64,000 nucleotides of DNA from an uncultured Gammaproteobacteria bacterium (GTDB lineage Bacteria > Pseudomonadota > Gammaproteobacteria > Enterobacterales > Psychrobiaceae). Shown one piece after another: positions 19,558 to 28,503 of the stretch. Under the pieces are notes generated by a model. The model was not told where the DNA came from, made no database searches, and was given only the letters and a program-made list of their open reading frames with translations. Both the position numbers and the translations under genes were made by a program. The stretch lies in NCBI GenBank assembly GCA_937139475.1, contig CAKZQF010000101.1, positions 45,109 to 109,108 of the forward strand, given 5' to 3'. Numbering within the stretch: the first letter of the stretch is position 1; every line of letters starts with the position of its first letter.

Positions 19558-20991
19558 ATGAACCAAGATAAGTATTTAGACAGCTGGCAGGAACGTCAGG
19601 AACTTGCAGAAGCAATGCAGCCATTGCTTGGTAAACTGTTTCGTCAGCAAGGTGTTGAAATTACTGTTTATGGCCGTCCGCTATTAAGCGCGACTACAAT
19701 TGATATTATTAAAGCACATCGTAACGTGCGTCAGCACATCGGCGAAAAATTACGTTTACGTGAATCTTTCCCGTTGTTAAAGTGCATTTCAGAGTTAGAT
19801 ATCTCTCAAAGCCGTATCGATTTAGGTAAATTAGCGATTAAATTTGCTAAGGCTCACGGTACTGATTATGACCAAGTGGAAACATTCCTAACGACTGAGC
19901 TTTCAGAGATTCACGGTAAAGTTCAAGAAACTGAGCCTCGTGATGTAGTACTTTACGGTTTCGGTCGTATCGGTCGCTTGCTAGCACGCCTGTTAATAGA
20001 GCGTAGCGGTAAAGCAAACTTCATGCGCCTACGTGCGATTGTTGTACGTGGCACAGGTGGTGATCTTGAAAAGCGTGCAAGCTTGTTACGTCGTGATTCA
20101 ATTCATGGTCCATTCAATGGTTCGATTGAAGTAGATGAATCAAACAATGCAATTATCGCCAATGGTAACTACATTCAGATTATCTATGCAAACTCACCTG
20201 ATTCTATCGATTACACGAAATACGGCATCAATAATGCGCTTATCGTTGACAACACGGGTAAATGGACTGATCAGGAAGGTCTATCTGAGCACCTTAAGTC
20301 AACTGGTTCACAAAAAGTATTATTAACTGCACCTGCTAAAGGTGACATCGATAACATCGTTTACGGTGTTAACGAAGAAATGATTGGTGATGCGCGTATC
20401 GTGAGTGCTGCAAGTTGTACAACTAATGCTATCACGCCAGTATTAAAAGCGATTAACGACAAATTTGGCATCCAAAACGGTCATATCGAAACAGTTCACT
20501 CGTACACTAACGATCAGAACTTGATTGATAACTACCATCCGTCACCACGTCGTGGTCGTAGTGCACCATTAAATATGGTTATCACTTCAACTGGTGCTGC
20601 TAAAGCGGTATCTAAAGCATTGCCAGAACTTGGTGGTAAACTGACTGGTAACGCGATTCGTGTACCTACACCAAACGTATCTATGGCTATCATGAACCTG
20701 AACCTGAAAGAAGGTACTAATACGGAAGAGCTTAACACCTACTTACGTGATATGGCCTTGCATTCTAATTTGCAGGATCAAATTGATTTTACTACTTCAA
20801 GTGAGATAGTGTCGACGGACCTTGTAGGTTCTCGTTACGCCGGTGTAGTTGACTCAAAAGCAACAATCACGGCAGATAACAGCTGCGTATTATATGTATG
20901 GTATGACAATGAGTTTGGCTACAGTTGTCAAGTAGTTCGCGTTATGCGTAACATGCTTGGTTTGGACTACCCAACGTTGCCACGTGCGTAG
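19558..20991 (+). CDS. gap: Glyceraldehyde-3-phosphate dehydrogenase, long form with N-terminal extension
   Basis: Oxidises glyceraldehyde 3-phosphate to 1,3-bisphosphoglycerate with NAD(P). The GAPDH core starts near residue 128 (VVLYGFGRIGRLLARLL, Rossmann motif). The active-site Cys287 lies in SAASCTTNAITPV, and the substrate loop is HSYTNDQNLIDN. Ordinary GAPDH has this Cys near residue 150, so about 130 extra N-terminal residues are present; they are helical and charged with no family I can name. Long GAPDHs of this kind occur in Shewanella and Vibrio beside the ordinary enzyme. AAGGAAGC before ATG 19558 is the ribosome binding site. A terminator follows. Confidence 0.93.
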   Translation: MNQDKYLDSWQERQELAEAMQPLLGKLFRQQGVEITVYGRPLLSATTIDIIKAHRNVRQHIGEKLRLRESFPLLKCISELDISQSRIDLGKLAIKFAKAHGTDYDQVETFLTTELSEIHGKVQETEPRDVVLYGFGRIGRLLARLLIERSGKANFMRLRAIVVRGTGGDLEKRASLLRRDSIHGPFNGSIEVDESNNAIIANGNYIQIIYANSPDSIDYTKYGINNALIVDNTGKWTDQEGLSEHLKSTGSQKVLLTAPAKGDIDNIVYGVNEEMIGDARIVSAASCTTNAITPVLKAINDKFGIQNGHIETVHSYTNDQNLIDNYHPSPRRGRSAPLNMVITSTGAAKAVSKALPELGGKLTGNAIRVPTPNVSMAIMNLNLKEGTNTEELNTYLRDMALHSNLQDQIDFTTSSEIVSTDLVGSRYAGVVDSKATITADNSCVLYVWYDNEFGYSCQVVRVMRNMLGLDYPTLPRA

Positions 20992-21008
20992 TTTATAAGT
21001 TGTTGAAT

Positions 21009-21040
21009 AGGGGCCTGTAATGAAAGTTACGGGCCTTTTT
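21009..21040 (+). terminator. Rho-independent terminator of gap
   Basis: GGCCTGTAA pairs with TTACGGGCC (one wobble) around a 6-base loop and is followed by five T. Confidence 0.85.
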
Positions 21041-21076
21041 ATTGATTAAAGGCAAGAGGCCAAAAAAAGACGGCTT

Positions 21077-21119
21077 ATCTGGCTAAAGTCTAATCAATGT
21101 TCGCTGTACATCTGGCTAA
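21077..21119 (+). promoter_or_regulatory. Direct repeat in the adk promoter region
   Basis: The 10-base word ATCTGGCTAA occurs at 21077-21086 and 21110-21119, 33 bp apart or about three helical turns. It could be a pair of regulator sites; no known regulator matches. Confidence 0.3.
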
Positions 21120-21152
21120 TGTTCTGTATTATCGATGGCAGTTTAAATTTAA

Positions 21153-21824
<672 letters not shown>

Positions 21825-21847
21825 TATAAAGTCAATAACACTTAGTA

Positions 21848-21882
21848 GAGCGCACTAATATTCGTTATTAGTTCGCTTTTTT
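21848..21882 (+). terminator. Rho-independent terminator of adk
   Basis: AGCG plus ACTAATA pair with TATTAGT plus CGCT around a TTCG-containing loop, followed by six T. Confidence 0.75.
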
Positions 21883-21976
21883 ATGGATAAAACCTTGATA
21901 TGGAACAAACACAATTAGTGCGATATTCACTAAGCAATGTTAATCTAGCCCGGTAAATAATTCACAGGAACCATAA

Positions 21977-22963
21977 GTGTCAGAGCAATCAAAGAAAATC
22001 GGTGTTATTGTCGCCAATTTAGGTACCCCGGCAGAGCCAACGACCGGTGCCGTTTATAAATATCTTGCGCAGTTTTTATCCGATAAGCGTGTCATTGACC
22101 TACCTAGCATACTATGGAAACCGTTGCTTTATGGGGTCATATTGCCCCTGCGTAGTCCAAAAGTTGCAAAACTATATCAAGAGATTTGGACTGAAAACGG
22201 TTCGCCACTGCGCCATTACACCCAATCCCTTTGTGACAAGCTCAATAAAGAATATGGACCAGCCGGCAATGTTGAATGTATTAGCGCAATGAGTTACGGA
22301 GAACCACATATCAGCCGGGCGTTGGCGCATTTTAACCAAACAGGTGTGAAGGATATCGTGGTGCTTCCGCTATACCCACAGTATTCTGCGACGACAACTG
22401 CGGTGATTTGTGATCAGCTCAGTGTAAGCTTTGCTAAGACACGTCACATACCGCAAGTGCGCACTGTGATGGACTATTGCGATCATCCACAATATATCCA
22501 ATCTCTGGCGAATTCTGTGACAGCACAATGGGCGAAGACAGGGCAAAGCGATAAGCTTGTTATGTCCTTTCATGGCATGCCTCAGCGTTATGTTGATGCT
22601 GGCGACCCTTATCAAGCACAATGTGAGCGCACCGCAAAAGCGTTGGCGACAAAGTTAGGGCTGAGCGATGAACAATGGCTCATCACTTATCAGTCGCGTT
22701 TCGGTAAAGCACAATGGTTAACGCCATACACCGATGTCACGCTTGAGAAGCTTGCCCAAAGTGGCGTAGCGAGTGTTGATATTATCTGCCCCGCATTTGC
22801 CGTTGATTGTTTGGAAACCATCGAAGAAATAGAGCAGGAAAACAAAGAGGTATTCATCGGAGCGGGCGGCCAATCCTATCAGTATATTAAGGCGCTCAAT
22901 GATAATGCTGATCATGTTGCCACGTTAAAAGCACTAATCGACCAGCAAATTAGCGGCATTTGA
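21977..22963 (+). CDS. hemH: Ferrochelatase
   Basis: Inserts ferrous iron into protoporphyrin IX, the last step of haem synthesis, on the inner face of the cytoplasmic membrane. Features include VIVANLGTPAEPT at the start, the region LPLYPQYSATTT, the catalytic His in VMSFHGMPQRYVDAGDPY and the C-terminal acidic segment AVDCLETIEEIEQEN. 328 aa. The start is GTG 21977 with CAGGAA 6 bases upstream. It lies between adk and gsk. The [2Fe-2S] Cys cluster found in some ferrochelatases is not visible. Confidence 0.96.
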   Translation: MSEQSKKIGVIVANLGTPAEPTTGAVYKYLAQFLSDKRVIDLPSILWKPLLYGVILPLRSPKVAKLYQEIWTENGSPLRHYTQSLCDKLNKEYGPAGNVECISAMSYGEPHISRALAHFNQTGVKDIVVLPLYPQYSATTTAVICDQLSVSFAKTRHIPQVRTVMDYCDHPQYIQSLANSVTAQWAKTGQSDKLVMSFHGMPQRYVDAGDPYQAQCERTAKALATKLGLSDEQWLITYQSRFGKAQWLTPYTDVTLEKLAQSGVASVDIICPAFAVDCLETIEEIEQENKEVFIGAGGQSYQYIKALNDNADHVATLKALIDQQISGI

Positions 22964-23055
22964 TTTATTAATAAGTAATTATTTAGCATTTAGTCACAGT
23001 TATCCTAAATATAAGTCGCTGCTTACGCTGACTATCGGTTAAAATAAGGCATCTA

Positions 23056-23082
23056 ACCCACTGCAATATAATTTGAGTGGGT
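23056..23082 (+). promoter_or_regulatory. Stem-loop in the gsk leader
   Basis: Perfect 7-base stem ACCCACT / AGTGGGT with a 13-base loop, 26 bases before the gsk ATG. It could affect translation or mark the end of the hemH transcript; the T-run is weak. Confidence 0.35.
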
Positions 23083-23108
23083 CCCTTCTATTAACGAGTC
23101 TATTATCT

Positions 23109-24407
23109 ATGAAGTTTCCGGGTCAGCGTAAAATAAAACATTATTTTCCTGTAGCAAATCGCAAAACAGTGGGTGAAATCACTAAACAGTCCACTATCGA
23201 AAGCCATATCTGCGGTATTGATCAAACCTTAGTGGATATCGAAGCCCCAGTTAATGACAGTTTCTTAGCCCAATTTGGCTTAACCAAAGGTACTTCGAGC
23301 TTAGTTGACGACACGCAAGCCGAAGCGATTTATCAAATGCTGATGGCTGATGATTTAATTAGTCACGAGTTTGCTGGTGGCACGATTGGTAATACATTAC
23401 ACAATTTTTCAGTGTTGTCTGACGCGCGTAGTGTTTTGTTTGGTGTGATTAGTGACCCTATCCGCGCCAAGGGCTACGCGTATCAGTATCTTTGTAATAC
23501 CTCATCAAAAGTAGACTTGGATGTGCTACAACCTGTTTCCGGGCCAATTGGCCGTTGCTTCACGCTAATTAGTGAAGATGGCGAGCGTACGTTCGCATTT
23601 AACCGAGGCATGGCTAACGCGCTAACAAGTGAAAATATCGACAGGGATGTGGTAAAAGAGTCTTCAGCGCTGGTCATTAGCTCTTACTTAATGCGGGGAG
23701 AAGATGGCGATACAATCGAGTCTGCAACCATGACTGCGATTGAGTATGCAAATCAAAGTGGCACACCTGTAGTGCTGAGCCTTGGTACCAAGCAAATCAT
23801 TGAGCAAGATCCTCAATGGTGGTTAGCATTTATTAGCAAACACGTTACCGTACTAGCAATGAATGAAGACGAGGCCGAGACATTGACTGGTCAAGCCGAT
23901 CCACTACTTGCCGCTGAGCATGCACTAGAGTTTGCCGATCTGGTATTGCTAACCGCTGGTGCAGAAGGACTTTATTTGTCGGGTTATAGTGATATGGACT
24001 CGCGCCGTACGACCTCCAATCCGTTAAAAACATCCAGCATTCCGGATTTTAATGAGTTCGAGTTCAGCCGTGCAATGCGTAAAGATGATTGTCATGAGCC
24101 GATCAAGGTTTATTCTCACATTGAGCCCTACCTAGGTGGTCCAACAGCGATTAAGAACACCAATGGAGCTGGGGACGGCGCATTGTCAGCGCTACTACAT
24201 GACATGGCGGCTAATCATTATCATCAGCAGTATTTCCCTGCGTCGAGTAAACACACAAAACCTGCATTGTGTTATTCATCATTCGCGCAAGTATGTAAAT
24301 ACTCTAACCGCGTGAGTTTTGAGATGTTAAATCAGCACTCTCCGCGCTTGTCCCGTGGTTTGCCAGAGCGTGAAGACAGTTTAGAAGAAGCGTACTGGGA
24401 GCAATAG
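23109..24407 (+). CDS. gsk: Inosine/guanosine kinase
   Basis: Phosphorylates inosine and guanosine to their 5'-monophosphates in purine salvage. It is a PfkB-family (ribokinase-like) protein close to E. coli Gsk over its full length. Landmarks: CGIDQTLVDIEAPV, FAGGTIGNTLHNFSVL, the anion-hole/catalytic motif NTNGAGDGALSALLHD, and the end LNQHSPRLSRGLPEREDSLEE. I set the start at ATG 23109 (MKFPGQRK, 432 aa) because it matches the E. coli N-terminus; a longer frame adds 12 unrelated residues. The adk-hemH-gsk order is conserved. Confidence 0.96.
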   Translation: MKFPGQRKIKHYFPVANRKTVGEITKQSTIESHICGIDQTLVDIEAPVNDSFLAQFGLTKGTSSLVDDTQAEAIYQMLMADDLISHEFAGGTIGNTLHNFSVLSDARSVLFGVISDPIRAKGYAYQYLCNTSSKVDLDVLQPVSGPIGRCFTLISEDGERTFAFNRGMANALTSENIDRDVVKESSALVISSYLMRGEDGDTIESATMTAIEYANQSGTPVVLSLGTKQIIEQDPQWWLAFISKHVTVLAMNEDEAETLTGQADPLLAAEHALEFADLVLLTAGAEGLYLSGYSDMDSRRTTSNPLKTSSIPDFNEFEFSRAMRKDDCHEPIKVYSHIEPYLGGPTAIKNTNGAGDGALSALLHDMAANHYHQQYFPASSKHTKPALCYSSFAQVCKYSNRVSFEMLNQHSPRLSRGLPEREDSLEEAYWEQ

Positions 24408-24437
24408 TCGTTTACTAAGCTAAGCGGTATGAACGAT

Positions 24438-24474
24438 AAAAAGCCGATGCGTTGGGTGACACATCGGCTTTTAA
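24438..24474 (+). terminator. Bidirectional terminator (gsk / phasin)
   Basis: AAAAGCCGATG pairs with CATCGGCTTTT around a loop. It has A-run and T-run on opposite sides and lies between convergent gsk and the phasin gene. Confidence 0.8.
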
Positions 24475-24505
24475 GTGTGAGTTTGAGTGTATTGGCCTGA
24501 CTTAA

Positions 24506-24874
24506 TTAGGCTGTTGGGGCAACCTTAGTAAGGTTTGCATTGAGTTGTGATGCTTGCTCTTGTGCAAAAGCATTAAACTCATCACGTACTTTTTCAGTTA
24601 TTTCAATAATTTCTTGATTCTTAACCGTGATTTTTTCACTGAAGTCTTTGGTGATCTTTGTTTGAGTTTCGGTGATCTTCTGAATGTCTTGGGTGTTAGC
24701 CAACGCATTCATGCTATCGACACTTGCCTCAGTTGCTAAAGAAATAATTTCCATTTGCTTTTCTGCAAGCTGATTCCAGGCTTTAAGATTTAATTGTCCA
24801 AAAGATCCTACACTTTCAAGGCTCTTGCTGCTTACATCTTTGAAAAGTTTCATGTTGTCATCAAGGTTCATCAT
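24506..24874 (-). CDS. Phasin family protein
   Basis: A small helical protein (122 aa) of the phasin family, which coats polyhydroxyalkanoate granules in the cytoplasm. It has the phasin-like run LKAWNQLAEKQMEIISLATE followed by a long amphipathic helix, and ends in a short Ala/Thr-rich tail. I chose ATG 24874 because GGAG lies about 9 bases upstream; the longer frame (to 24916) would run through the PhaR-like operator. phaR lies upstream on the same strand, and the TGC-rich operator sits between them, fitting repression by PhaR. Confidence 0.9.
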   Translation of the reverse strand: MMNLDDNMKLFKDVSSKSLESVGSFGQLNLKAWNQLAEKQMEIISLATEASVDSMNALANTQDIQKITETQTKITKDFSEKITVKNQEIIEITEKVRDEFNAFAQEQASQLNANLTKVAPTA

Positions 24875-24903
24875 GGTTGTCGCTCCAATGGTTAAGATAA
24901 TTA

Positions 24904-24933
24904 TGTTGCATTGCAATATTTGTTGCAGTGCAT
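24904..24933 (-). promoter_or_regulatory. TGC-rich double PhaR-like operator of the phasin gene
   Basis: Two adjacent copies of a TTGCA-TTGCA/GTGCA word: TGTTGCATTGCAATA and TTGTTGCAGTGCAT. PhaR repressors of other proteobacteria bind TGC/GCA-rich sites in front of phasin genes, and phaR is the neighbouring gene. The match is by eye. Confidence 0.6.
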
Positions 24934-25057
24934 CATAGAGTGTTTTTTAGTCAGGAGCAATAGCTTTTGGCTAAAAAAGTACAAAAAATATCCATTAATT
25001 GATTTGTCGTAGGTTATAGGGGGCTTATTGGGCTAATCGTTTAGAGAGGTGATTAAC

Positions 25058-25083
25058 CAAGCAACATTTGATAATGCTGCTTG
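25058..25083 (-). other. Stem-loop after phaR
   Basis: CAAGCA / TGCTTG with an inner CAT / ATG pairing after one mismatch, 19 bases past the phaR stop. There is no T-run, so it is a weak terminator or 3' end structure. Confidence 0.4.
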
Positions 25084-25101
25084 CTGAAGGTGCTTAATCT
25101 T

Positions 25102-25557
25102 TTATTTTTTGGTCTTATCCGGATCTGTGTTAAAAAAGGAACTTTGCATGTCACTCCACAGCTTCATATTTTGCTGAGCTATTTGCGTGATGTTATCTAA
25201 TGGGTTTTGCGCGTTTTTGCTCATTAAGTGTTGTTGCTTGCTAAATGCAGCCAAACTTTCTTCAAGATATTGACCAAATATACCTTGGGCTGCGCCGCCA
25301 TAAAAGCGAATCAAGTGCGCTAGGGTGTTTTCGCTAAACATCGGTTTACCACGAGACTCTTCCTCCATAATAATTTGCAAAAGAATACTCCTTGTTAAGT
25401 CTTCTTCGGTATTGCTGTCTATTACCTGGACCTCTAACCCTGCCATGACTAACTCTTTCACCTTGGTCACCGTAATGTATTTACTTGTTTCTGTATCGTA
25501 GAGGCGGCGGTTTGGGTATTTTTTGATGATCCGGGGCTGTAGCATGGCGGTACTCAC
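25102..25557 (-). CDS. phaR: Polyhydroxyalkanoate synthesis repressor PhaR
   Basis: DNA-binding protein that represses phasin genes and also binds PHA granules, so free PhaR falls when granules form. The N-terminal PHB/PHA accumulation regulator domain is plain (IIKKYPNRRLYDTETSKYIT, VKELVMAGLEVQVIDSNTEED), followed by a second domain (FSENTLAHLIRFYGGAAQGIFGQYLEESL). 151 aa, shorter than the 180 or so of Cupriavidus PhaR. It is upstream of the phasin gene and divergent from the PHA depolymerase gene. Confidence 0.95.
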   Translation of the reverse strand: MSTAMLQPRIIKKYPNRRLYDTETSKYITVTKVKELVMAGLEVQVIDSNTEEDLTRSILLQIIMEEESRGKPMFSENTLAHLIRFYGGAAQGIFGQYLEESLAAFSKQQHLMSKNAQNPLDNITQIAQQNMKLWSDMQSSFFNTDPDKTKK

Positions 25558-25918
25558 TTTTAAATTGATTACGACTAGTGTAACCAGCTTGTTCTTTTAT
25601 GCCAACTAAATCCTTTATTACAACGGCTGGTACCTGCTGCTAAGCCCCTAATAAGGCCTAGTTTTTTTGATTTGCCAGGTAATTGGAATTGGACCTCTAT
25701 TTTGGCCATTAGTATTCTGAGGACAAAATTACTAACAAATTTGTTGATTTTTAAAGCAGTTTAAAGTTAGTATCTACTCGAATTGCTGCGGTGCACAATA
25801 ATGGCGTCGGACGGAGCAGTTGGTAGTCAATGGGACTTGATGAGTTTTAAATTGACAGTTTTTCGCAAAATTAATCAGTTAATGCTAAGGCATTACCGTC
25901 ACTGTAGAAGGTCAGAAA
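25558..25918. promoter_or_regulatory. phaR-phaZ divergent intergenic region
   Basis: A 361-bp stretch without a gene. It must hold the promoters of phaR and phaZ. It contains one TGC-rich word, TTGCTGCGGTGCACAA (25783-25798), similar to the PhaR-like site of the phasin gene. A short open frame starting at 25783 has no family features and overlaps phaZ. No other element is recognisable. Confidence 0.45.
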
Positions 25919-27136
25919 ATGTTATATCAGGTTCATCAACGTTATATGGATGCAGTAGCGCCGGTCAATAGCTGGATGCAACAGATGCAAGCATTGTGTA
26001 GTAAGTCGTGGTCACCACTTAACTATACCTTTGCTGGTAAAACAATCGCGGCCACAGCTGAAGTGATAGAACGTTGTACCGGTGTCTATGCCCGGCCAGA
26101 GTTTGATATAGAATACGCCAATATTGATGGCAATAAGATTGCTATCAAAGAAGAGATAGTAATCGCTAAACCATACTGTAACTTGCTTCACTTTAAGCGT
26201 AACGGTCAATACGAGCACCCAAAGGTGTTGTTGATAGCGCCTATGTCTGGGCATTACTCGACCCTATTACGTGGCACCGTTGAGCATTTTATTGATGATC
26301 ATGAGGTTTATATCACGGACTGGATTAATGCGCGCGATGTGCCACTTAGCGAAGGGGATTTCTCTTTTGATGACTATGTTAGCTACCTAATTGAATTTAG
26401 TGAATTCTTAGCAGGGGACTTTCATATAATTGCCGTATGCCAGCCAACGGTACCAACTGTAGTCGCAGCTGCCGTTATGGCCCAGAATAATGAAACCTTT
26501 CAGCCAAAGTCTATGTCCCTCTTAGGTGGTCCGATCGACACTCGGGTGAGTCCAACTGAAGTGAATGAATATGCGATATCTAAAGAACTCGAGTGGTTTG
26601 AAAATAACGTTATTTGTACTGTGCCTGACAAATATGCCGGGGCTGGACAGAAGGTATACCCTGGGTTTATTCAATTAACCGGGTTTCTTAGCATGAATCT
26701 TGACACTCACATTAATAAACATTTCACATTCTTTGGTGATTTGGTTAAAGGAGACGGTGACAGCGCAGAAAACCATCGTAAGTTTTACAACGAGTACCTC
26801 GCGGTGATGGATATGCCTGCTCAATTTTATCTAGACACGATTCGTCATGTCTTCATTGAGCATCAATTACCAAAAGGGGAGATTATGTATCGAGGAAAGT
26901 CGGTAAATACCAAATTGGTCAAAGAGGTGGCATTGTTGACTATCGAAGGAGAAAACGATGATATTACAGGAGCCGGACAGACCAGGGCGGCCCACGATAT
27001 TCTCTCAGGCATACCAAAAAGTAAGAAGCAACATCATACCCAACCAGAAGTTGGGCATTATGGGGTCTTCAACGGACGCCGATTCAGAGAGGAGATCGGC
27101 CCGAAAATAAAAGGGTTTATCGCCAGTTACCAATAA
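25919..27136 (+). CDS. phaZ: Intracellular polyhydroxyalkanoate depolymerase PhaZ
   Basis: Alpha/beta hydrolase that breaks down stored poly(3-hydroxybutyrate) granules. The nucleophile is a Cys in a lipase-like box (IIAVCQPTVPTVVAA), as in the Cupriavidus-type intracellular PhaZ family. Other family blocks are LLIAPMSGHYSTLLRGTVE, VYITDWINARDVPLSEG, SMNLDTHINKH, LLTIEGENDDITGAGQT (Asp) and QPEVGHYGVFNG (catalytic His). 405 aa, normal length. It is divergent from phaR, and one PhaR-like site lies in the shared region. It is convergent with the adenine deaminase gene. Confidence 0.94.
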   Translation: MLYQVHQRYMDAVAPVNSWMQQMQALCSKSWSPLNYTFAGKTIAATAEVIERCTGVYARPEFDIEYANIDGNKIAIKEEIVIAKPYCNLLHFKRNGQYEHPKVLLIAPMSGHYSTLLRGTVEHFIDDHEVYITDWINARDVPLSEGDFSFDDYVSYLIEFSEFLAGDFHIIAVCQPTVPTVVAAAVMAQNNETFQPKSMSLLGGPIDTRVSPTEVNEYAISKELEWFENNVICTVPDKYAGAGQKVYPGFIQLTGFLSMNLDTHINKHFTFFGDLVKGDGDSAENHRKFYNEYLAVMDMPAQFYLDTIRHVFIEHQLPKGEIMYRGKSVNTKLVKEVALLTIEGENDDITGAGQTRAAHDILSGIPKSKKQHHTQPEVGHYGVFNGRRFREEIGPKIKGFIASYQ

Positions 27137-27181
27137 CCCCTTTCACTATGTTACGCAACCGTTTGTGGACCCTGAGAGTAG

Positions 27182-28189
27182 TTATTGATGCGCAGCTAAA
27201 TAGTTGTTGGTTAGGCTGTTTAGCCGCTGCTTTTGTGAAGCTGAAATAAAACTCGCTTCGATAGCGTTAAAGGTAAATTGGGCGATTTCCAGTTTGGTCA
27301 TGGGGTGAGCATTGTGCACCGCCATGAAGTTATCGACCATATAGCCACCAAAATACGCTGGATCGTCAGAATTTATGGTGACACAGAGTCCTTTACGAAG
27401 GAGCTCGACAATGTTGTGCTGCTCCATCTGATCAAAAACCTTGAGTTTTATGTTGGATAGAGGGCAAACGGTCAGTGGTGTGCGAGAACTAGCCAGTTGA
27501 GCCACTAATACCTCGTCCTCTGCGCAGCGAACACCGTGGTCTATCCGGTTTATTTTTAGCAATTCCAACGCTTCGCGGATATTATCGGCTGGCCCTTCCT
27601 CACCAGCATGAGCCACGGTTAAAAAGCCTTGATCTCGGGCTTGGGCAAACACGCGTTCAAACTTTGCCGCCGGATGACCTATTTCTGTAGAATCGAGCCC
27701 GATGCCAACAATTTTGTCTTTATGTGGTTGCGCTTGCGCCAATGTAGCAAATGCGGAGGCTTCGTCCAAATGGCGCAGAAAACACATGATTAATTTGCTG
27801 GTGATACCTAGCTCTGACGTGCCTTTTAAGAGTGCACGGTGAATGCCATTCACCACAGTGTCAAAGTCGATTCCTCGCTGGGTATGTGCCTGGGGATCGA
27901 AAAATACTTCCGTATGTTGCACATTATCTTTCTGACATCGCAGTAGATAGTGCCATGTCAGGTCAAAGAAATCTTGCTCTTCAATCAGGACGTCGGTGCC
28001 CTTAAAGTAGATGTCCAGGAAGGATTGGAGGTTGTGAAAGTTATAGGCCTTTCTAACCTCAGCGACCGAATTAAATGGTATATCGACGTTATTACGCCTT
28101 GCAAGATCGAACATCAGTTCAGGCTCCAGGGTTCCCTCTAGATGTAGGTGGAGTTCGACTTTGGGTAACGACTGAATAAATTCTTTCAT
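27182..28189 (-). CDS. add: Adenine deaminase (adenosine deaminase-like, ADE type)
   Basis: Metal-dependent amidohydrolase, probably converting adenine to hypoxanthine. The metal site is VELHLHLEGTL; the catalytic block is VAHAGEEGPADNIREAL, with HGVRC and the metal Asp in INSDDPAYFGGY. The DPAYFGGY form is typical of bacterial and yeast adenine deaminases, whereas adenosine deaminases differ there. 335 aa. The 5' UTR carries an adenine riboswitch aptamer (28278-28349), so the gene should respond to adenine, as add does in Vibrio vulnificus. AGGAAC precedes ATG 28189. It stands between phaZ and tehB inside the PHA region. Confidence 0.9.
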   Translation of the reverse strand: MKEFIQSLPKVELHLHLEGTLEPELMFDLARRNNVDIPFNSVAEVRKAYNFHNLQSFLDIYFKGTDVLIEEQDFFDLTWHYLLRCQKDNVQHTEVFFDPQAHTQRGIDFDTVVNGIHRALLKGTSELGITSKLIMCFLRHLDEASAFATLAQAQPHKDKIVGIGLDSTEIGHPAAKFERVFAQARDQGFLTVAHAGEEGPADNIREALELLKINRIDHGVRCAEDEVLVAQLASSRTPLTVCPLSNIKLKVFDQMEQHNIVELLRKGLCVTINSDDPAYFGGYMVDNFMAVHNAHPMTKLEIAQFTFNAIEASFISASQKQRLNSLTNNYLAAHQ

Positions 28190-28277
28190 AACTAAGTTCC
28201 TAATAAATTAAATTTACTAAGCACTTTTCTTCTGAATAAAATGCAGCATACAAAGAGAAAAGCACTAATGTACTAAA

Positions 28278-28349
28278 CTCTTCGTAATCAGAAGTTATTG
28301 GCTTCTGGTAGAGACCCCCAAACCATATTACTGGGGTTATACGAAGTGA
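28278..28349 (-). promoter_or_regulatory. Adenine riboswitch (purine-class aptamer)
   Basis: Read on the minus strand this is a three-way junction. P1 is CTTCGTA / TACGAAG (28346-28340 and 28286-28280). P2 is CCCCAGT / TTTGGGG with loop AATATGG. J2/3 reads GTCTCTACC. P3 is AGAAG / CTTCT with loop CCAATAA. J3/1 reads GATTA. All purine-aptamer landmarks are present: ATATGG and CC for the loop-loop kiss, CTACC, and GAT with U at the position (74) that selects adenine over guanine. The order and lengths equal the Vibrio vulnificus add aptamer. The add-like start codon is 90 bases downstream. CGAAGAG on the 3' side of P1 can pair instead with CTCTTTG (28257-28251), a possible switch. Confidence 0.95.
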
Positions 28350-28503
28350 AAAATAAGGGCAGACAGCGCGGCTATCGGCAACTTACAGTCGATAATAACT
28401 TAGGCGAATCCTAGAGTCCATTGAGAAATTGATTGTCATATAGTTAACAAGGTGGTCAACGTTCATCGACTACTAAATGGCCAATGCTATAGCAGAAAAA
28501 TTA

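Noticed and set aside
25783..25971. 62-codon frame overlapping the phaZ start
   Set aside because: No family features; it overlaps phaZ out of frame and coincides with the PhaR-like word.
28280..28346. Cloverleaf-like pairing on the plus strand that first looked like a tRNA
   Set aside because: It lacks T-loop, D-loop and anticodon features. On the minus strand the same pairing is the purine aptamer, which explains all conserved bases.
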